The notes below the pieces were generated by a model that saw nothing but the letters and a program-made list of their open reading frames with translations, made no database searches and was not told the origin of the DNA. Shown here one piece after another: positions 46,986-58,544 of a stretch of DNA of 64,000 nucleotides. Location: positions 248,001 to 312,000 of the forward strand of contig JALPQD010000642.1 of assembly GCA_023101885.1 (NCBI GenBank). Direction: 5' to 3'. The position numbers and the translations under genes are program-made. Source of the DNA: Typhlomys cinereus. Its lineage: Eukaryota; Chordata; Mammalia; Rodentia; Platacanthomyidae. Every line of letters starts with the position of its first letter. Positions within the stretch are counted from its first letter, which is position 1.

Positions 46986-47345
46986 CCCCACCTCGCTCAG
47001 CCAGTCAGGATGCGCGCGCGGTCAAGCAGGGCCTCACCCAGCCACCTAGGTAAGCAGCTCCGCCTGCGCCCGCCCACCAGAACCCCAGGTCAGCCCAAGG
47101 GACCCGGCTCCGACCCCACCATACAGCCAGAGCTGCGGGCAGGGCCGAGGGACGAGGAGGACCTCCCCCTGCGCCCTGGCCCCACCCCAGCTCCCCTCAG
47201 GTTAAATAGCTCCACACCGACACCCCCATCCTCCCTTTCCCCACCCCGCTCTGCTGGTCAGGACAGGCGCGCGGTCCAGCCTGGCCTCACCCGCGACCTA
47301 GGTAAGATCTGTCCCTGCCCACCCCCAGAGCCCCAGGCCAAATAA
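46986..47345 (+). promoter_or_regulatory. L1 5' UTR: one and a half GC-rich monomers
   Basis: CpG-rich sequence in AT-rich surroundings. The block starting 46986 (gctcagccagtcagga, gcgcgcgcggtc, gcctcaccca, acctaggtaag) recurs from 47240 (gctctgctggtcagga, ggcgcgcggtcc, gcctcaccc, acctaggtaag), a tandem period of about 254 bp. The second unit stops after about 100 bp and leads to ORF1. Tandem 5' monomers acting as promoter units are known from mouse L1. Activity here is inferred. Both units contain a splice-donor-like AGGTAAG. Confidence 0.85.
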
Positions 47346-47388
47346 TTCAGTTTAGTGAAATTGAAAGATCTTAAGAGTTAAAACAACA

Positions 47389-48449
47389 ATGCCAAAGTCA
47401 AAGAGCAAATCCATGAGAAGCAACACACAAGTGAACAAATTGCCCACTGAAGAAATTAATCCCATAATGTTAGACTCCAACCAGAACAAACCCATGGAAA
47501 AAGGCCAACAAAGCCTGACCCAGGATAATGACTTTCAAAATATGATCATTACCATGTTCAATACTATGAAAGAGGAAATCCGGGAGGAATTACATAATCG
47601 AATCAATCTCTTTGAAGAGGAACACAACAGACATTTGGAGGAGTTGAGAAAAACAGTGCAAGAAACAAAAACTGGCATAGAGCAGTTAAAACAGACTCAA
47701 GCAGTTTAAAACTGAGCTACAAGACAAGTTATCTTCAACCCAAAATTCCACAGAGTCTTATCAACAGAACTAACGAAGCAGAAAACAGAATTTCAGACCT
47801 TGAAGATAAAGTGGGAGTACTAACCAGCTCAATGGAAGAGGTTGTTAAAGTCAAAAAGATACTTGAGAGAAATATCCAAGAGATATGGGACACCCTGAAG
47901 AAGCCTAACATAGGTATTCATGGAATACCAGAGCAAGAATCTCAAAATACCACCCCTGAGGAAATTTTTCAAATGATCATCAAGGAAAACTTTCCTCATC
48001 TAAAAAAAGAGAGGCCCATCCATATACAAGAGGCATTCCGCACCCCAAACAGATACGACCAAAACAGAAGCATGCCACGGCAAATAATAGTTAAAACACT
48101 CCACATTCAAGATAAAGAACTGGTGCTGAGAGCTTCAAGGGAGAAAAAACAAGTCACTTTTAAAGGTAAACCTATTAAAATAACCAATGACTTCTCAGTG
48201 GAAACAGTAAAAGTAAGAAGAGCTTGGAGAGACATACTTCAAGTATTGAATGAGCAAAAATGTCAACCCAGGCTAATTTACCCTGCAAAACTATCAGTCA
48301 TGATCGAGGGAGAAAGAAAAATCTTCCAGCATAAAGACAACTTCAAGGGATACATGTCCACCAAATCAGGCCTTCAAAAAATCCTAGAAATGATACTCAA
48401 GTGTGAAGAAAAAAACAGGCATATCCAGGAGAACAGAAGGCAAATATAA
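47389..48449 (+). pseudogene. L1 ORF1 (RNA-binding protein), frameshifted
   Basis: L1 ORF1p is a trimeric RNA chaperone that packages L1 RNA in the cytoplasm. The start at 47389 (MPKSKSKSMRS) is chosen because it is the first ATG after the 5' UTR. Residues about 55-107 are heptad-rich (coiled coil). From 47811 the other frame gives the RNA-recognition and C-terminal domains (blocks IPEQESQNTTPEEIF, MPRQIIVKTL, REKKQVTFKGKPIKI, YPAKLSVMIEGE). About 353 codons in all, close to the 338 of the human protein. Frame is lost at about 47,700-47,709 (apparent 2-nt deletion) and again at about 47,745-47,755. Not translatable as one protein. Confidence 0.95.
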
Positions 48450-48499
48450 CACCATTAAAAGCGAAGCAATATACTTATAAAAACTACTAAACATAATAA

Positions 48500-51400
48500 A
48501 TGTCTGGAATTAAAAATAGTTTCTCCATTATAACACTAAATGTTAATGGAATTAATTCACCGATCAAGAGACACAGATTACAAACTTGGATTAAAAATCA
48601 CAATCCATCAATCTGCTGCCTGCAGGAAACCCATCTCACCACAAAAGATAGGCACGCTCTAAAAATAAAAGGCTGGTGAACAATTCTACAAGCAAATGGA
48701 AGCAGAAAACAGGCAGGGGTAGCCATTATGCTATCAGACAAAGTGGACTTCAAACCAAAGAAAATTATAAGAGACACGGATGGATACTACATTTTAGTCA
48801 CAGGTACAATTTACCAGAAAGAATTCACAATAATGAACATATATGCACCCAATACGGGCCCCTCCACATTCATTAAGAAAACCCTACAGCGTCTAAAGCA
48901 AGAAATCAACTCCCAAACGTTAATTCTTGGGGACTTCAACACCGCCTTCTCACCATGGGATAGATCAACAGGTCAAAAGCTTAACAGAGACACTTTGGAA
49001 CTTAATCAAACCCTGAAAGAAATGGACCTTACAGATCTCTATCGAACTTTTCACCCACGCACCAAAGAATACACATTTTTCTCAGCAGCACACGGAACTT
49101 TCTCCAAAATAGATCACATATTGGGCCACAAAACGAATCTACACATATACAAAAAAGTTGAAATTCTAACCTGTGCCCTATCAGACCACCAAGGCCTAAA
49201 GTTGGACATCCACAACACATCAAACAAGAGAAAATACACTAACTCCTAGAAACTTAACAATATGATGCTGAATGAGAACTGGATTCAGGAAGAAATTAAA
49301 AAGGAAATCCAAGATTTCGTGAAAGTGAATGATAACGAAAATACAAGTTACCGAAATCTCTGGGACACAATGAAAGCTGTTCTAAGAGGTAAGTTCATAG
49401 CTTTTAATGCCTACATCAAAAAAATGGAAACATCAGAAATAAACAACTTAACAATACAGCTTAAAGCTTTAGAGAAACTAGAGCAATCTGATCCCAAAAG
49501 TAGTAGAAGGGAAGAGATTAGCAAAATAAGGGGAGAAATATCTGAAATCAAGACTAAAAAAACGATAGAAAAAATCAACCAGTGAAAAAGCTGGTTCTTT
49601 GAAAAAATTAATAAGATTGATACACCCCTAGCTAAATTAACCAAAAGCAGGAGAGAGAAAACCCAAATTAACAAAATCAGAAATGAACATGGAGTTATCA
49701 CTACTGATACCCAAGAAATCCAGAGAATTATAACATCATATTTCAAAAACTTCTACTCTGTGAAGTTTGACAACACAAAAGAGATGGATGAATTTCTAAG
49801 TAAACACAACTTACCGAAATTGAATCAGGAAGTTGGGAATTATTTAAATAGTCCTATAACATATAAGGAAATTGAGGAAGTAATCTTGAATCTTCCCACC
49901 AAAAAATGTCCTGGACCAGTTGGATTCAGCACAGAGTTCTAATAGACATTTAAGGAGTTAATAATGCCAATACTCCTTAAACTCTTCCATCAAATAGCAA
50001 AGGAAGGAACACTACCAAATTCCTTCTATGAAGCTAATATCGTTTTAATCCCAAAACCTAATAAAGACTCACTTAAAAAAGAAAACTATAGGCCGATCTC
50101 TCTGATGAACACAAACGCAAAGATTCTCAACAAAGTCTTAGCAAATCGGATTCAAAAACATATTAAAAAGATTATTCACGGGGACCAAGTAGGCTTCATC
50201 CCCGGCACACAAAGTTGGTTCAACATATGCAAATCAATAAATGTAAACCAATCCAAAGTCCAAGACCACATGATACTCTCAATAGATGCAGAAAAAGCTT
50301 TTGACAAGATCCAACAGCCTTTTATGATCAAAACGCTAGAGACAGTAGGAATGGAAGGAACCTTTATCAATATAATAAAAGCTGTATACGACAAGCCCAC
50401 AGCAAGGATTATGCTCAATGGGGAACAATTGGAAGCATTCCCACTTTGATCAGGAACTAGACAAGGCTGTCCACTCTCACCACTTCTATTCAATATTGTA
50501 CTTGAAGTCTTAGCTGAAGCCATAAGACAAGAAAGGGACATAAGAGGGATTCAAATCGGCAAGGAAGAAGTCAAGCTCTCCCTATTTGCAGATGACATGA
50601 TCTTATACCTGCGTGATCCCAAAAACTCCACCAGGAAGCTCCTGGAACTAATTGAGAAGTTCAGCAGGGTGGCAGGATACAAAATAAATGTGCAAAAATC
50701 AGAGGCCTTCCTATATGCCCAGAATGAAAGAAGTGAAAAAGCCTTGAGAGAAACCATCCCATTCACTATAGCCCCTAAAAAAATGAAATACCTTGGTATA
50801 AACCTAACCAAGGAGGTAAAAGACCTTTACAAAGAAAACTTTAAAACCCTAAAGAAAGAAATAGCAGAAGACACCAGAAGGTGGAAAGACCTCCCATGTT
50901 CCTGAATTGGCAGAATCAACATCGTAAAAATGACCATCCTACCAAAGGCAATATACAAATTCAATGCTATACCAATTAAAATCCCAAAGCAATTCTTTAA
51001 AGAAGTTGACCAAACAATCTCAAAATTCATATGGAGGCACAAAAGACCCAGGATAGCAAAGACAATCCTGAGTAACAAAAACACTGCTGGAGGTATTACC
51101 ATACCGAACCTTAGTCTTTATTACAAATCCATAGTTATAAAAACAGCCTGGTATTGGCTCCAAAATAGACACACAGATCAATGGATAAGGATTGAAGACC
51201 CAGATATAAGCCCACAAAATTACAGCCATTTGGTCTTTGACAAAGGGGCCCAAAGAATCCAATGGAAAAAGAACAGCATCTTCAACAAATGGTGCTGGCA
51301 AAACTGGATCTCCACATGCAGAAGATTAAATCTGGACCCATACTTGTCACCATGTACAAGACTTAATTCCAAATGGATCAGGGACCTTGATATCAGGCCA

Positions 51401-52313
51401 GATACTATAAAAACCATAGTTGAAAGGATAGGGAACTCCCTCGAGCTGATTGGGCTAGGCCAACAGTTCCTAAACAGACATCCAATAGCACAGTCACTGC
51501 TACCAACTCTCAACAGTTGGGATCTTGTGAAATTAAAGAGCTTCTGTTCAGATAAAGAGATTGTAACACGAGCTCAAAGGCAACCCACAGAATGGGAGAA
51601 AATCTTCACTAACCACATATCTGATAGAGTTCTACTGTCCAGAGTGCACAAAGAACTTCGAAAACTAAACATCAAGGAAACCACTGGCCCAATTAAAAAA
51701 TGGGCCCTGGAACTTAAAAGAAATTTTACCAGGGATGAAATTAAAATGTCTAACAAATATCTTAAAAAAATGCTCCACTTCTTTAGCCATCAGGGAAATG
51801 CAAATCAAAACTTCCCTGAGATATCATCTCACCCCGGTCAGGATGGTAAAAATCCACAACACAAACAACAGCAAATGCTGGAGAGGATGTGCAGAGAGGG
51901 GAACTCTCCTACATTGCTGGTGGGAGTGCAGGCTCATACAGCCACTCTGCCGAGCCGTCTGGAGATTCTTAAAGAAATTAAAGATTGAAATGCCATATGA
52001 CCCTACGATTCCACTTTTGGGTATAACCCCCCATAGAGCAGAGGTTCACCTCGATAGCACAAGCACAACCATGTTCATATCAGCACTGTTTACAATAGCA
52101 AAGACATGGAATCAACCCAAATGTCCAACAGTTGACAAGTGGATAAGGAAACCCTGGTACATCTATACAATGGAGTACTACTCAGCCATCAAAAATGATG
52201 AATTACTGGAATTTGCCGGGAAATGGATGTCATTAGAAAAAATTATATTAAGTGAAGTATCCCAGACCCAGAAAATTAAGCACCGTATGTACTCCCTAAT
52301 AGGTGGCTCCTAA
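48500..52313 (+). pseudogene. L1 ORF2 (endonuclease-reverse transcriptase), inactivated
   Basis: ORF2p nicks target DNA and reverse-transcribes L1 RNA. The ATG at 48500 gives about 1,270 codons, near the 1,275 of human ORF2p. Endonuclease residues N14, E43, D145, N147, D205, D229 and H230 are present at the same numbers as in human L1. The reverse-transcriptase box FADD is at 50585-50596 (residues 696-699) and the C-terminal C-x3-C-x7-H-x4-C motif is at about 51,885-51,940. Inactivating changes: TGA at codon 60 (48677), TAG 49247, TGA 49583, TAA-TAG 49940-49945, TGA 50447, TGA 50903, and a one-base expansion in the A-run at 51,762-51,768. The last part continues in the next frame to the TAA at 52311. 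Confidence 0.97.
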
Positions 52314-53345
52314 TACCAAACCCACCCAGCCCATCTTGAGACACTCATAGGTAAATCTATGTATTACCTACAGTAATTGCAAGGATTATGAACAGGAGGG
52401 ATGGGGTTGGAGAGCCACACCAGAAACAAGGAGAGAAATGACCATGTTACAGTAGAGAAAATAGGCCTCCCTCAAGGACTGCAAGAAAATAATGTGACAC
52501 CTAGTTAAGTTCACAATTGGTTCCTGATCATTTACAACTAAGGGGATATGAACTCACCAGAAGGGGAGGGCATATAGTCTGGCAAATTAAAAAATAACCA
52601 TTTTGCAAATGGGTGATTGACCCCTCCCATTGCCTAATGCCATATGACCCTGCGATTCCACTTTTGGGTATAAGTATTACATTTACCCTTGAATGTGCTC
52701 TTATAATAAGACTCCAGTTTAACAGCTTTCTGTCTCTGGCCAGGGGTGACATACAGTGCCCATCACGATGGAGTGAAGGGCATTACAGGAGCAACAAAAC
52801 TGCAAAAGAAAATCAATGAACCACTATCCAGAACTTCAGAGAGTCTATATCAACCACCTAGAACTAGGCCAGACTAATCTCTCCCCATCCTGAAGCTCAG
52901 GGACATTTATGGAAGAGGGGGCGGTGAGAGGGTAAGAGCAAAAGGATGGGAGGAGCAATGATGCGAGATACTCCACACAAGTTAGGGCCAAAGCAATCAT
53001 AATTGGACTTTGCATGCCCTTCGCAATGTCCCACACACTATTGGCCCCATAAAGTCTAGCATTTGCTAAAGGCAAGGAATTGACAGCCACAGTAGTGTTC
53101 CTATGCTTAAGGGGAACATAGGAAAGTGTTCGGGAAATGCCACTGGGTCCTTGTACGTCATCAGAGAGGAGGGCCCAGAGGAGAGTCTGGCAAGCATATT
53201 AAAGGATTCTCTGGGGATTGGGGGGGAGGCACTGGGGATGAGTCGGGAGGGGTGAGGGGAGGGGGAGCAGGCGATTCGGGGGGAGGAGGAGGGAGGGATG
53301 GAACCAGTGTACCTATCAAGTTTGTATGAGCGGGAATAATAATAA
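52314..53345 (+). mobile_element. L1 3' UTR with G-rich tract
   Basis: About 1 kb. Contains a 38-bp near copy of an ORF2 segment at 52636-52673, the segment shared with all other L1 tails from about 52,840 on, a G-rich purine tract (53,215-53,300) and the terminal block with an A-rich end (53,305-53,345). G-rich 3' UTR tracts able to form quadruplexes are a known L1 trait. Confidence 0.9.
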
Positions 53346-53513
53346 TAAATGTTTAAAAAAAAAAGGATGCCCCGGCGATGGGAGGGGGAGGCACTGGGGG
53401 ATGAGGAGGGAAGGGGGGGTGGGGGGCATAGGAGGATGGGGGGTTGGAGGGAAGGAGAGACCGGCATACCTGTTAAGTTTGTATAAGTGGAAAAAAAAAG
53501 TCAAAAAAAAAAA
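53346..53513 (+). mobile_element. Second L1 tail in tandem
   Basis: Directly after the A-run of the first tail comes ggatgccccggcgatggg, a second G-rich tract, a second terminal block (53,461-53,490) and a second A-rich end (53,491-53,513). The sequence resembles the tail at 1-222 more than the first tail, so it is a separate 5'-truncated insertion into poly(A), or a template-switch product. Confidence 0.88.
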
Positions 53514-53514
53514 G

Positions 53515-54880
53515 AGTGCTGTCTTACTCAGATTCCAGAAACCGATCAGGCTGACCACTATGCTAATTGACTCTATATCCCCCATTGGTCTCTAATCATT
53601 TATTTGAGCCAATCTCATACTTCTTACTAATGGTATAGATATGAGTTTTTATTGTTTGATTGCAATCCAAGAGTTTTATATGCCCTTCAGCAAATTAATT
53701 AAATTGGACCAGCACCAGAATTTCTAATATGCCACAGTCATGGGCATTAAGGCTTCAATCCAACGTCCTGACACATCACAAAATTTGTGGCTTTTGTGTC
53801 TGCTTCATATCAAAAGTAGGATCAAAGAAAAGAAAAAGCCAAAGAAGATTTTGTGGGGAAAATTTTAATAATCCTCTTCCTATTAAAAAACCAAATGCTT
53901 AAACAAGAACAAGAAAAGTTTAATTCCTTTTATTGTTTAATTTTTATTACTCTAGGGTTCCTAACAAGTGGACTTGTGCAAGAAAAAAATATGAATATAA
54001 AAGGATATCAGAATTTGAAGTATATGTAATTATCCACCCAGAAAAAAGCAAATTCTACCAATTCTAACCTTAATCAAGCATTCAGTTATATTAGTAAATT
54101 AGATGTAATATATACAAATTAAATAACTTTTTTCCAATACAGATGCAATCATTTAGACAATACAATCATTAACAAGAAAATACTTTAAATAGTTTATTTA
54201 TGACATTACTGGAAAATTTAAAATACTGTATAGAATAAAGGAATTTCTTTAAAAGAAATATGTAATATTTTATATTTAGTAGTGACAAAGACAAATTTTG
54301 ACTTGTACATGTAATTTATATTCATAACACTTTCATAGCAAAGACATTTTAAAAGTAATTTGATAAGTTGAAAGTGGTTTATTAGAATCAAATAAAATAA
54401 ATTTAATTTATATAAGTTATTTACTCCTTTAATTGCTACAGGACAAAGTGAAGAAGACTTCAGGCAAAAGCATAATATTCTTTTGTTAATAATTTCAAAT
54501 GCCTTGTAGTACAATTATTAGGCAATCCATGAGAGACAGTTGGGTTGTGGTCTGTCTTTCTTTAAGATAAGCAGAGCAGCCTGAAAAAAACTCATGTCTA
54601 TAAGGCAGGCATTCATTGTTGTCCTATTACTAGATGGGATGTAAATATCTTATTTCTGTACTTACCAGCAGGTTATTTTCATTAAGTGAACCAGTAAATA
54701 TGCAACGAACAGTTACTTATTTAGCATCATTTTAAAATATTGTGTTTGGTTTTCACTGTTTAATTAATTGAGTTAAAAATGGTAGAGATTTGAAGAGTAT
54801 GAATACATTTGTTTCAAAAAAGAAAATTTAACATTAATGATAATGATAAAGAGTTGGGTCATGGCCTGTGCTTTTTTAAA
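53515..54880. other. No recognised feature
   Basis: Very AT-rich DNA without a coding frame or repeat I can name. Confidence 0.45.
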
Positions 54881-54887
54881 AAGATTA

Positions 54888-54920
<33 letters not shown>

Positions 54921-55075
54921 TCATGCACATAACACAGCATTTGTGGAGATCAAAGGGCGAAGTGGTAGTGTCAGTTCTCTCCTTTTAACTTTCCATGGGC
55001 TCTAGGGATCTCACTCAAGTCATCAGGTTTGGTGAGCGACTCCTTTGCATGCTGAGTCATCTCTCAGGGCACCTA
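54888..55075 (-). mobile_element. B3-like SINE
   Basis: The minus-strand head is the RC of gctgagtcatctctcagggc (55050-55069). The body contains agttctctccttttaacttt (54976), similar to the host SINE at 20.1 kb. The tail is the (GT)n run at 54892-54920. Confidence 0.65.
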
Positions 55076-55384
55076 CCTGGTCCATAATCTTAATAGAATG
55101 AAATATAAAACAAAATAAAATCATGTTGAAGTGAAGCTTACTATTAACATGTTAGTATGCCTTTATAAAATAAAGCATGTTTTAGAAATGTTACAGCAAT
55201 GTATTCATGTAATGTTGTTCAGTTATGGTTTTAGTACTTTAAATTTCATTGGTAGGCTTATTTTGCTTTTCCAAGTATATAAAGTCCATATTCATGAAAT
55301 GTATACTTTTATTATAATTATATAAATATGCTTAAATATAAAATTAAATGCAATTTTAATGAGAATATTAAATTTATAACAAAA

Positions 55385-55696
55385 CTTTTTTGCATGTGGA
55401 TGTGGGTATGGGTACATGCATGAATGGCATGCTTGCATGAGTTTAGTCACAGATGTGTGTGTGGCAGGGATGTGGAGGGCAGAAGTTGGCATCAGATGTC
55501 TTCTTTGATCACTACCCACTTTTATTATTCAGACAGATTCTCCAAATTCAAGCCAGAGCACGCCAATCAGCTAGCCTAGCTAGCCAGCTTGCCTTGAGGA
55601 TCCCTGTCTTTACCTCCCAGGTGGCAGAATTACATGCAGCCACCATGCCTTCACACTTCAAGCACCTTGTTCACTGAGCCATCTCCCCAGTTCCCA
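55385..55696 (-). mobile_element. B4/RSINE1-like SINE
   Basis: On the minus strand: head (RC of actgagccatctccccagtt, 55673-55692) and a B1-related centre (tgaggatccctgtctttacc, aattacatgcagccaccatg). A GT/AT-rich tail with atgtggatgtgggtatgggt starts at 55395. The frame of 74 codons at 55453-55677 reads through this SINE. Confidence 0.7.
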
Positions 55697-56280
55697 TAAT
55701 AAAGCATTTGCGTTTGAAAGCAAATGAACAAGGACAGGAATACCACTGCTATGAAACTGGTTGGCAGAAATTAAAAGAATCAACACAGGGATGCTGAAAG
55801 TGAAGAAAATCAGACATTTGCAAAACTGAATGTGAAACTTCAACTCTGCATCACATGTACAACAAAAAGAACCAAACAAAAAAGGATTCAAAAAAGAGGC
55901 ACTGATGTTAAGGTCTTACATTTGATTATTTTTCTAATGATCACATTGTTTTCTTGTTTACAAAAGTAGGAAATACTCAAGACTAGGGTTATCAGATAAA
56001 ACAAATAAAAATACAGGTTGCAGGTCAAATTTGAATTTCAGATAAATAGGATTTTTTTTGTGTGTGTGTAAATATACCCTCAGAGATGTTTGGGGGCTAG
56101 TTTCACCTAAAATTAAAATTTGACCTCACAGACCTGGAATTCTTGCTGAAGGAAAATGTTGAATTTTTAGGACGAGTATATAAAGTGAAGAATACTTGCA
56201 TCTATCCCTTGAAAGCAACCACTTATCAGATCATGGCTGTAGTTTCAGAGTTGAATGTTTCTATGTTCACCTGCATCCAT
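55697..56280. other. No recognised feature
   Basis: AT-rich, no gene or named repeat. Confidence 0.45.
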
Positions 56281-56343
56281 CTTCACCTGGCCTTTTCTCT
56301 CCTGCTTAGCATGCACAAGGACCTGGATTTCATGTCTTTTAGT

Positions 56344-56415
56344 GGTGCTGAGGATAGGAGCTAGGACCTTATTCCTACTAGGCAAGTACTCTACTCTCAA
56401 GTGACATCCTCAGAT
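56344..56415 (-). mobile_element. ID-like SINE remnant
   Basis: The reverse complement keeps parts of an ID core (gagagtagagtacttgccta, then aataaggtcctagctcctat). A plus-oriented ID-like scrap, gcttagcatgcacaaggacc, lies just upstream (56307-56326), giving two opposed ID fragments. Confidence 0.5.
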
Positions 56416-56446
56416 AATCCATACTTCACTTTTCAAATAACAGATA

Positions 56447-56961
56447 CATTAGTTAGGGTTCTCTAGAGTCATGGAATTCACAGAATGAACATATATATAT
56501 ATATATATTCCTATAAAATATATATAGGAAATTTATTGAGTTGGCTTACAGATATGGCCAAAGTAGTCCAGCGAAGGCTGCCAGTAGCCCAGGTAGTTCC
56601 AACAATGGTTGCCAATAGCTAGCTGCTCAGTTTGGTAGTCAAGTGGGTGATGGCTGAAGGCTAGAGAACTCCTAGAGTCTTAATCTAATGGAAGACTAGA
56701 AGATAGAAGAAACCGGGCGGCCAGAAGGAAGAACGATTCCTAGCACAGCTGCAAGAAGGGATCTGTTCTCCTTGTGGCACCTTTTTATATATGATGCAGT
56801 ACTGGGAGGATTCTATGAGATCTTTGGAGGTCCTGATAGGATTCGGGGTGGGTATAATCCTATCAAGTGGTCTCAGCTGATCCTTTCCAATGGTGGTCTC
56901 AGCCCAGCTTAGTTAATACCGGGTGTGTCAAGTTGACACCCAGGCTTAACTATCACAATAA
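56447..56961 (-). mobile_element. Best-preserved MaLR/ERVL-like solo LTR
   Basis: On the minus strand it runs from TGTGATAGTTAAGCCTGGG (RC of 56942-56960) to CCCTAACTAATGTA (RC of about 56447-56460). It is very similar to 22,623-22,872 where both exist, so this subfamily was active more recently than the other LTRs here. It has a TATA-like stretch near ctttttatatatgatgcag (56780). No internal genes accompany it. Confidence 0.6.
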
Positions 56962-57255
56962 CCATTTCTATTCCCAGGGAGCACTTTCAAGAGACTGTAC
57001 CACCAGTGAGTAAAAGTGTCTGTGGGCTGGGGGCTACAGGCAGGGAAACCTGTGAAAAGGTCATTGAGTGAATTTTTCTTGTCTTTTACCGAGATTTCAT
57101 GCCAGAAGCAGTTTGCTTGATAAAATCTTTAGAGAAGACAGGACTATTAAGATCTATGAAAACCAGAAAAAAGGATCTGATTTATCACCCTTTTGTGGAA
57201 ACAAAGTTTTGTTTATATTATACATATTATATAATATAAACAAAATTTTGTGTAT

Positions 57256-57277
57256 ACACACACACACACACACACAC
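57256..57277 (+). repeat. (CA)n microsatellite
   Basis: Eleven CA units. Just upstream, caaagttttgtttatattat and ataatataaacaaaattttg (57204-57250) form an imperfect palindrome. Confidence 0.9.
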
Positions 57278-57364
57278 GTCCATTTTTCTGCAATGGCAGA
57301 GAGTTGAGTACTTGCCATACAGAATGTATATCCTCCAGAGCCTAAAAATATGTATTATCTTCTT

Positions 57365-57830
57365 TGCCATAAGTTGAATGGAATTACACAAAAAGATATG
57401 GTCATGTCCTAACTTCCAGGGCTCATTAATTTAATCTTATTTGGAAAAAGAGTCTTTAAGGAGATAATTAAAGCAGGAGTTTCAACATGAGATCATCATA
57501 GATTACCTAGGTGGACTCTAAATCAAATGAAATGTGTTCTTACAAGAGACAGAAGAGAAGACCCACATGCAGAGAACAGGGCAGGAGAAGATGGAAGCAG
57601 ATTGGAACGATGTGGCCCCAAGCTAAGGAGGACAAGGGGATACAAGAAACTACAAGAGGAAGGATTATCTCTCAGAACTGTCAGAGGAAATATCACACTG
57701 TCAACACCTTGATTTATACTTCTGTTCTCCAGAACTGTGTGAGGATAAATTTCAGATGTTTCTATTCTTTCAAGTGAAGAATAGACCTTACTGACTGCCC
57801 TAGGAAACTAACATATAATCCTGTACGCAA
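57365..57830 (+). mobile_element. MLT1/MaLR-like old LTR
   Basis: Ordered old-LTR landmarks: atggtcatgtcctaacttcc, aatcttatttggaaaaagag, tctttaaggagataattaaa, gcagagaacagggcag, caacaccttgatttatactt, ctccagaactgtg and aggataaatttc. This is the layout of placental MLT1-type LTRs. Two frames of 60-90 codons within it are chance frames. Confidence 0.6.
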
Positions 57831-58194
57831 AATGTTTGCTGGCTCTATTCTACTTATTTTTTGGGTAAACCAGACTTTGTAGTATATTCATTACGATATG
57901 ACAGTTGACCTTAAAGTTTTGGTTGACATATTTATCAACATCTCCTCCATTTTCACCACCCTCTATCATGAATGATACACACATGTACACACATAAACAA
58001 TCACATACACACAGATTAAAGTTGTAGAACTGTCATTATCCCCTATCGATTCATTCCTTTAACCTCAGACCCATCTTGTATTATTTAACTTCAGACCCAT
58101 CTTGTATTATCAAGTTTGACACCTATACTCATTATCCCAAAGCATATCACAGGCACTATGAGGAAAATGCAAAAACAGTGGCTAAGGCAGTATA

Positions 58195-58540
58195 TAAGAC
58201 TCGGGATAAAATGCTTGTAAGCCAAGGATGAGAATCAGACTTTGGGTCCCCAGGTCCTAAGTAAAAGCCAAGATAGCATGGTGGCTTCCTGCATTCCCAA
58301 TATCCAGAAGACAGAAACTGGATCCCTAGGGCAAGCTAGGTACCTAGACTAGCCACAATTGGTGAGCTCTGGGTTTATGGAAAGATCCTGCCCAAATAAA
58401 TAAAACACCTACTATCAACCTCAGATCTCCACATGCACATCCACATGTGCACACAAACACACACCCCACACATGCAACCTTGCATGAATGCATATACACA
58501 CATAATGCACACCACACATATACACACAAAAACAACATCT
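58195..58540 (+). mobile_element. B4/RSINE1-like SINE
   Basis: Layout as in 6,007-6,305: a degraded tRNA-like head, gatccctagggcaagctagg (58321), ttggtgagctctgggtttat (58359), and a CA-rich end (58436-58530) with acatgcacatccacatgtgc. Diverged. Confidence 0.5.
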
Positions 58541-58544
58541 AACT

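Larger units (their letters stand above)
46981..53345 (+). mobile_element. Full-length L1 (LINE-1), inactive
   Basis: The element contains, in order, a GC-rich 5' UTR made of 254-bp monomers, ORF1, a 50-bp spacer, ORF2 and a 1-kb 3' UTR with a G-rich tract and terminal block. At about 6.4 kb it matches the size of an intact mammalian L1. Several stops and frameshifts in both frames make it inactive. No clear target-site duplication was found between tagcctttac (left) and either of the two poly(A) ends at the right. It is the reference for the other L1 pieces in this window. Confidence 0.95.

Noticed and set aside
47010..47345. 111-codon Arg/Pro-rich frame as a protein
   Set aside because: It lies wholly in the CpG-rich tandem monomers of the L1 5' UTR, where stop codons are rare by composition.
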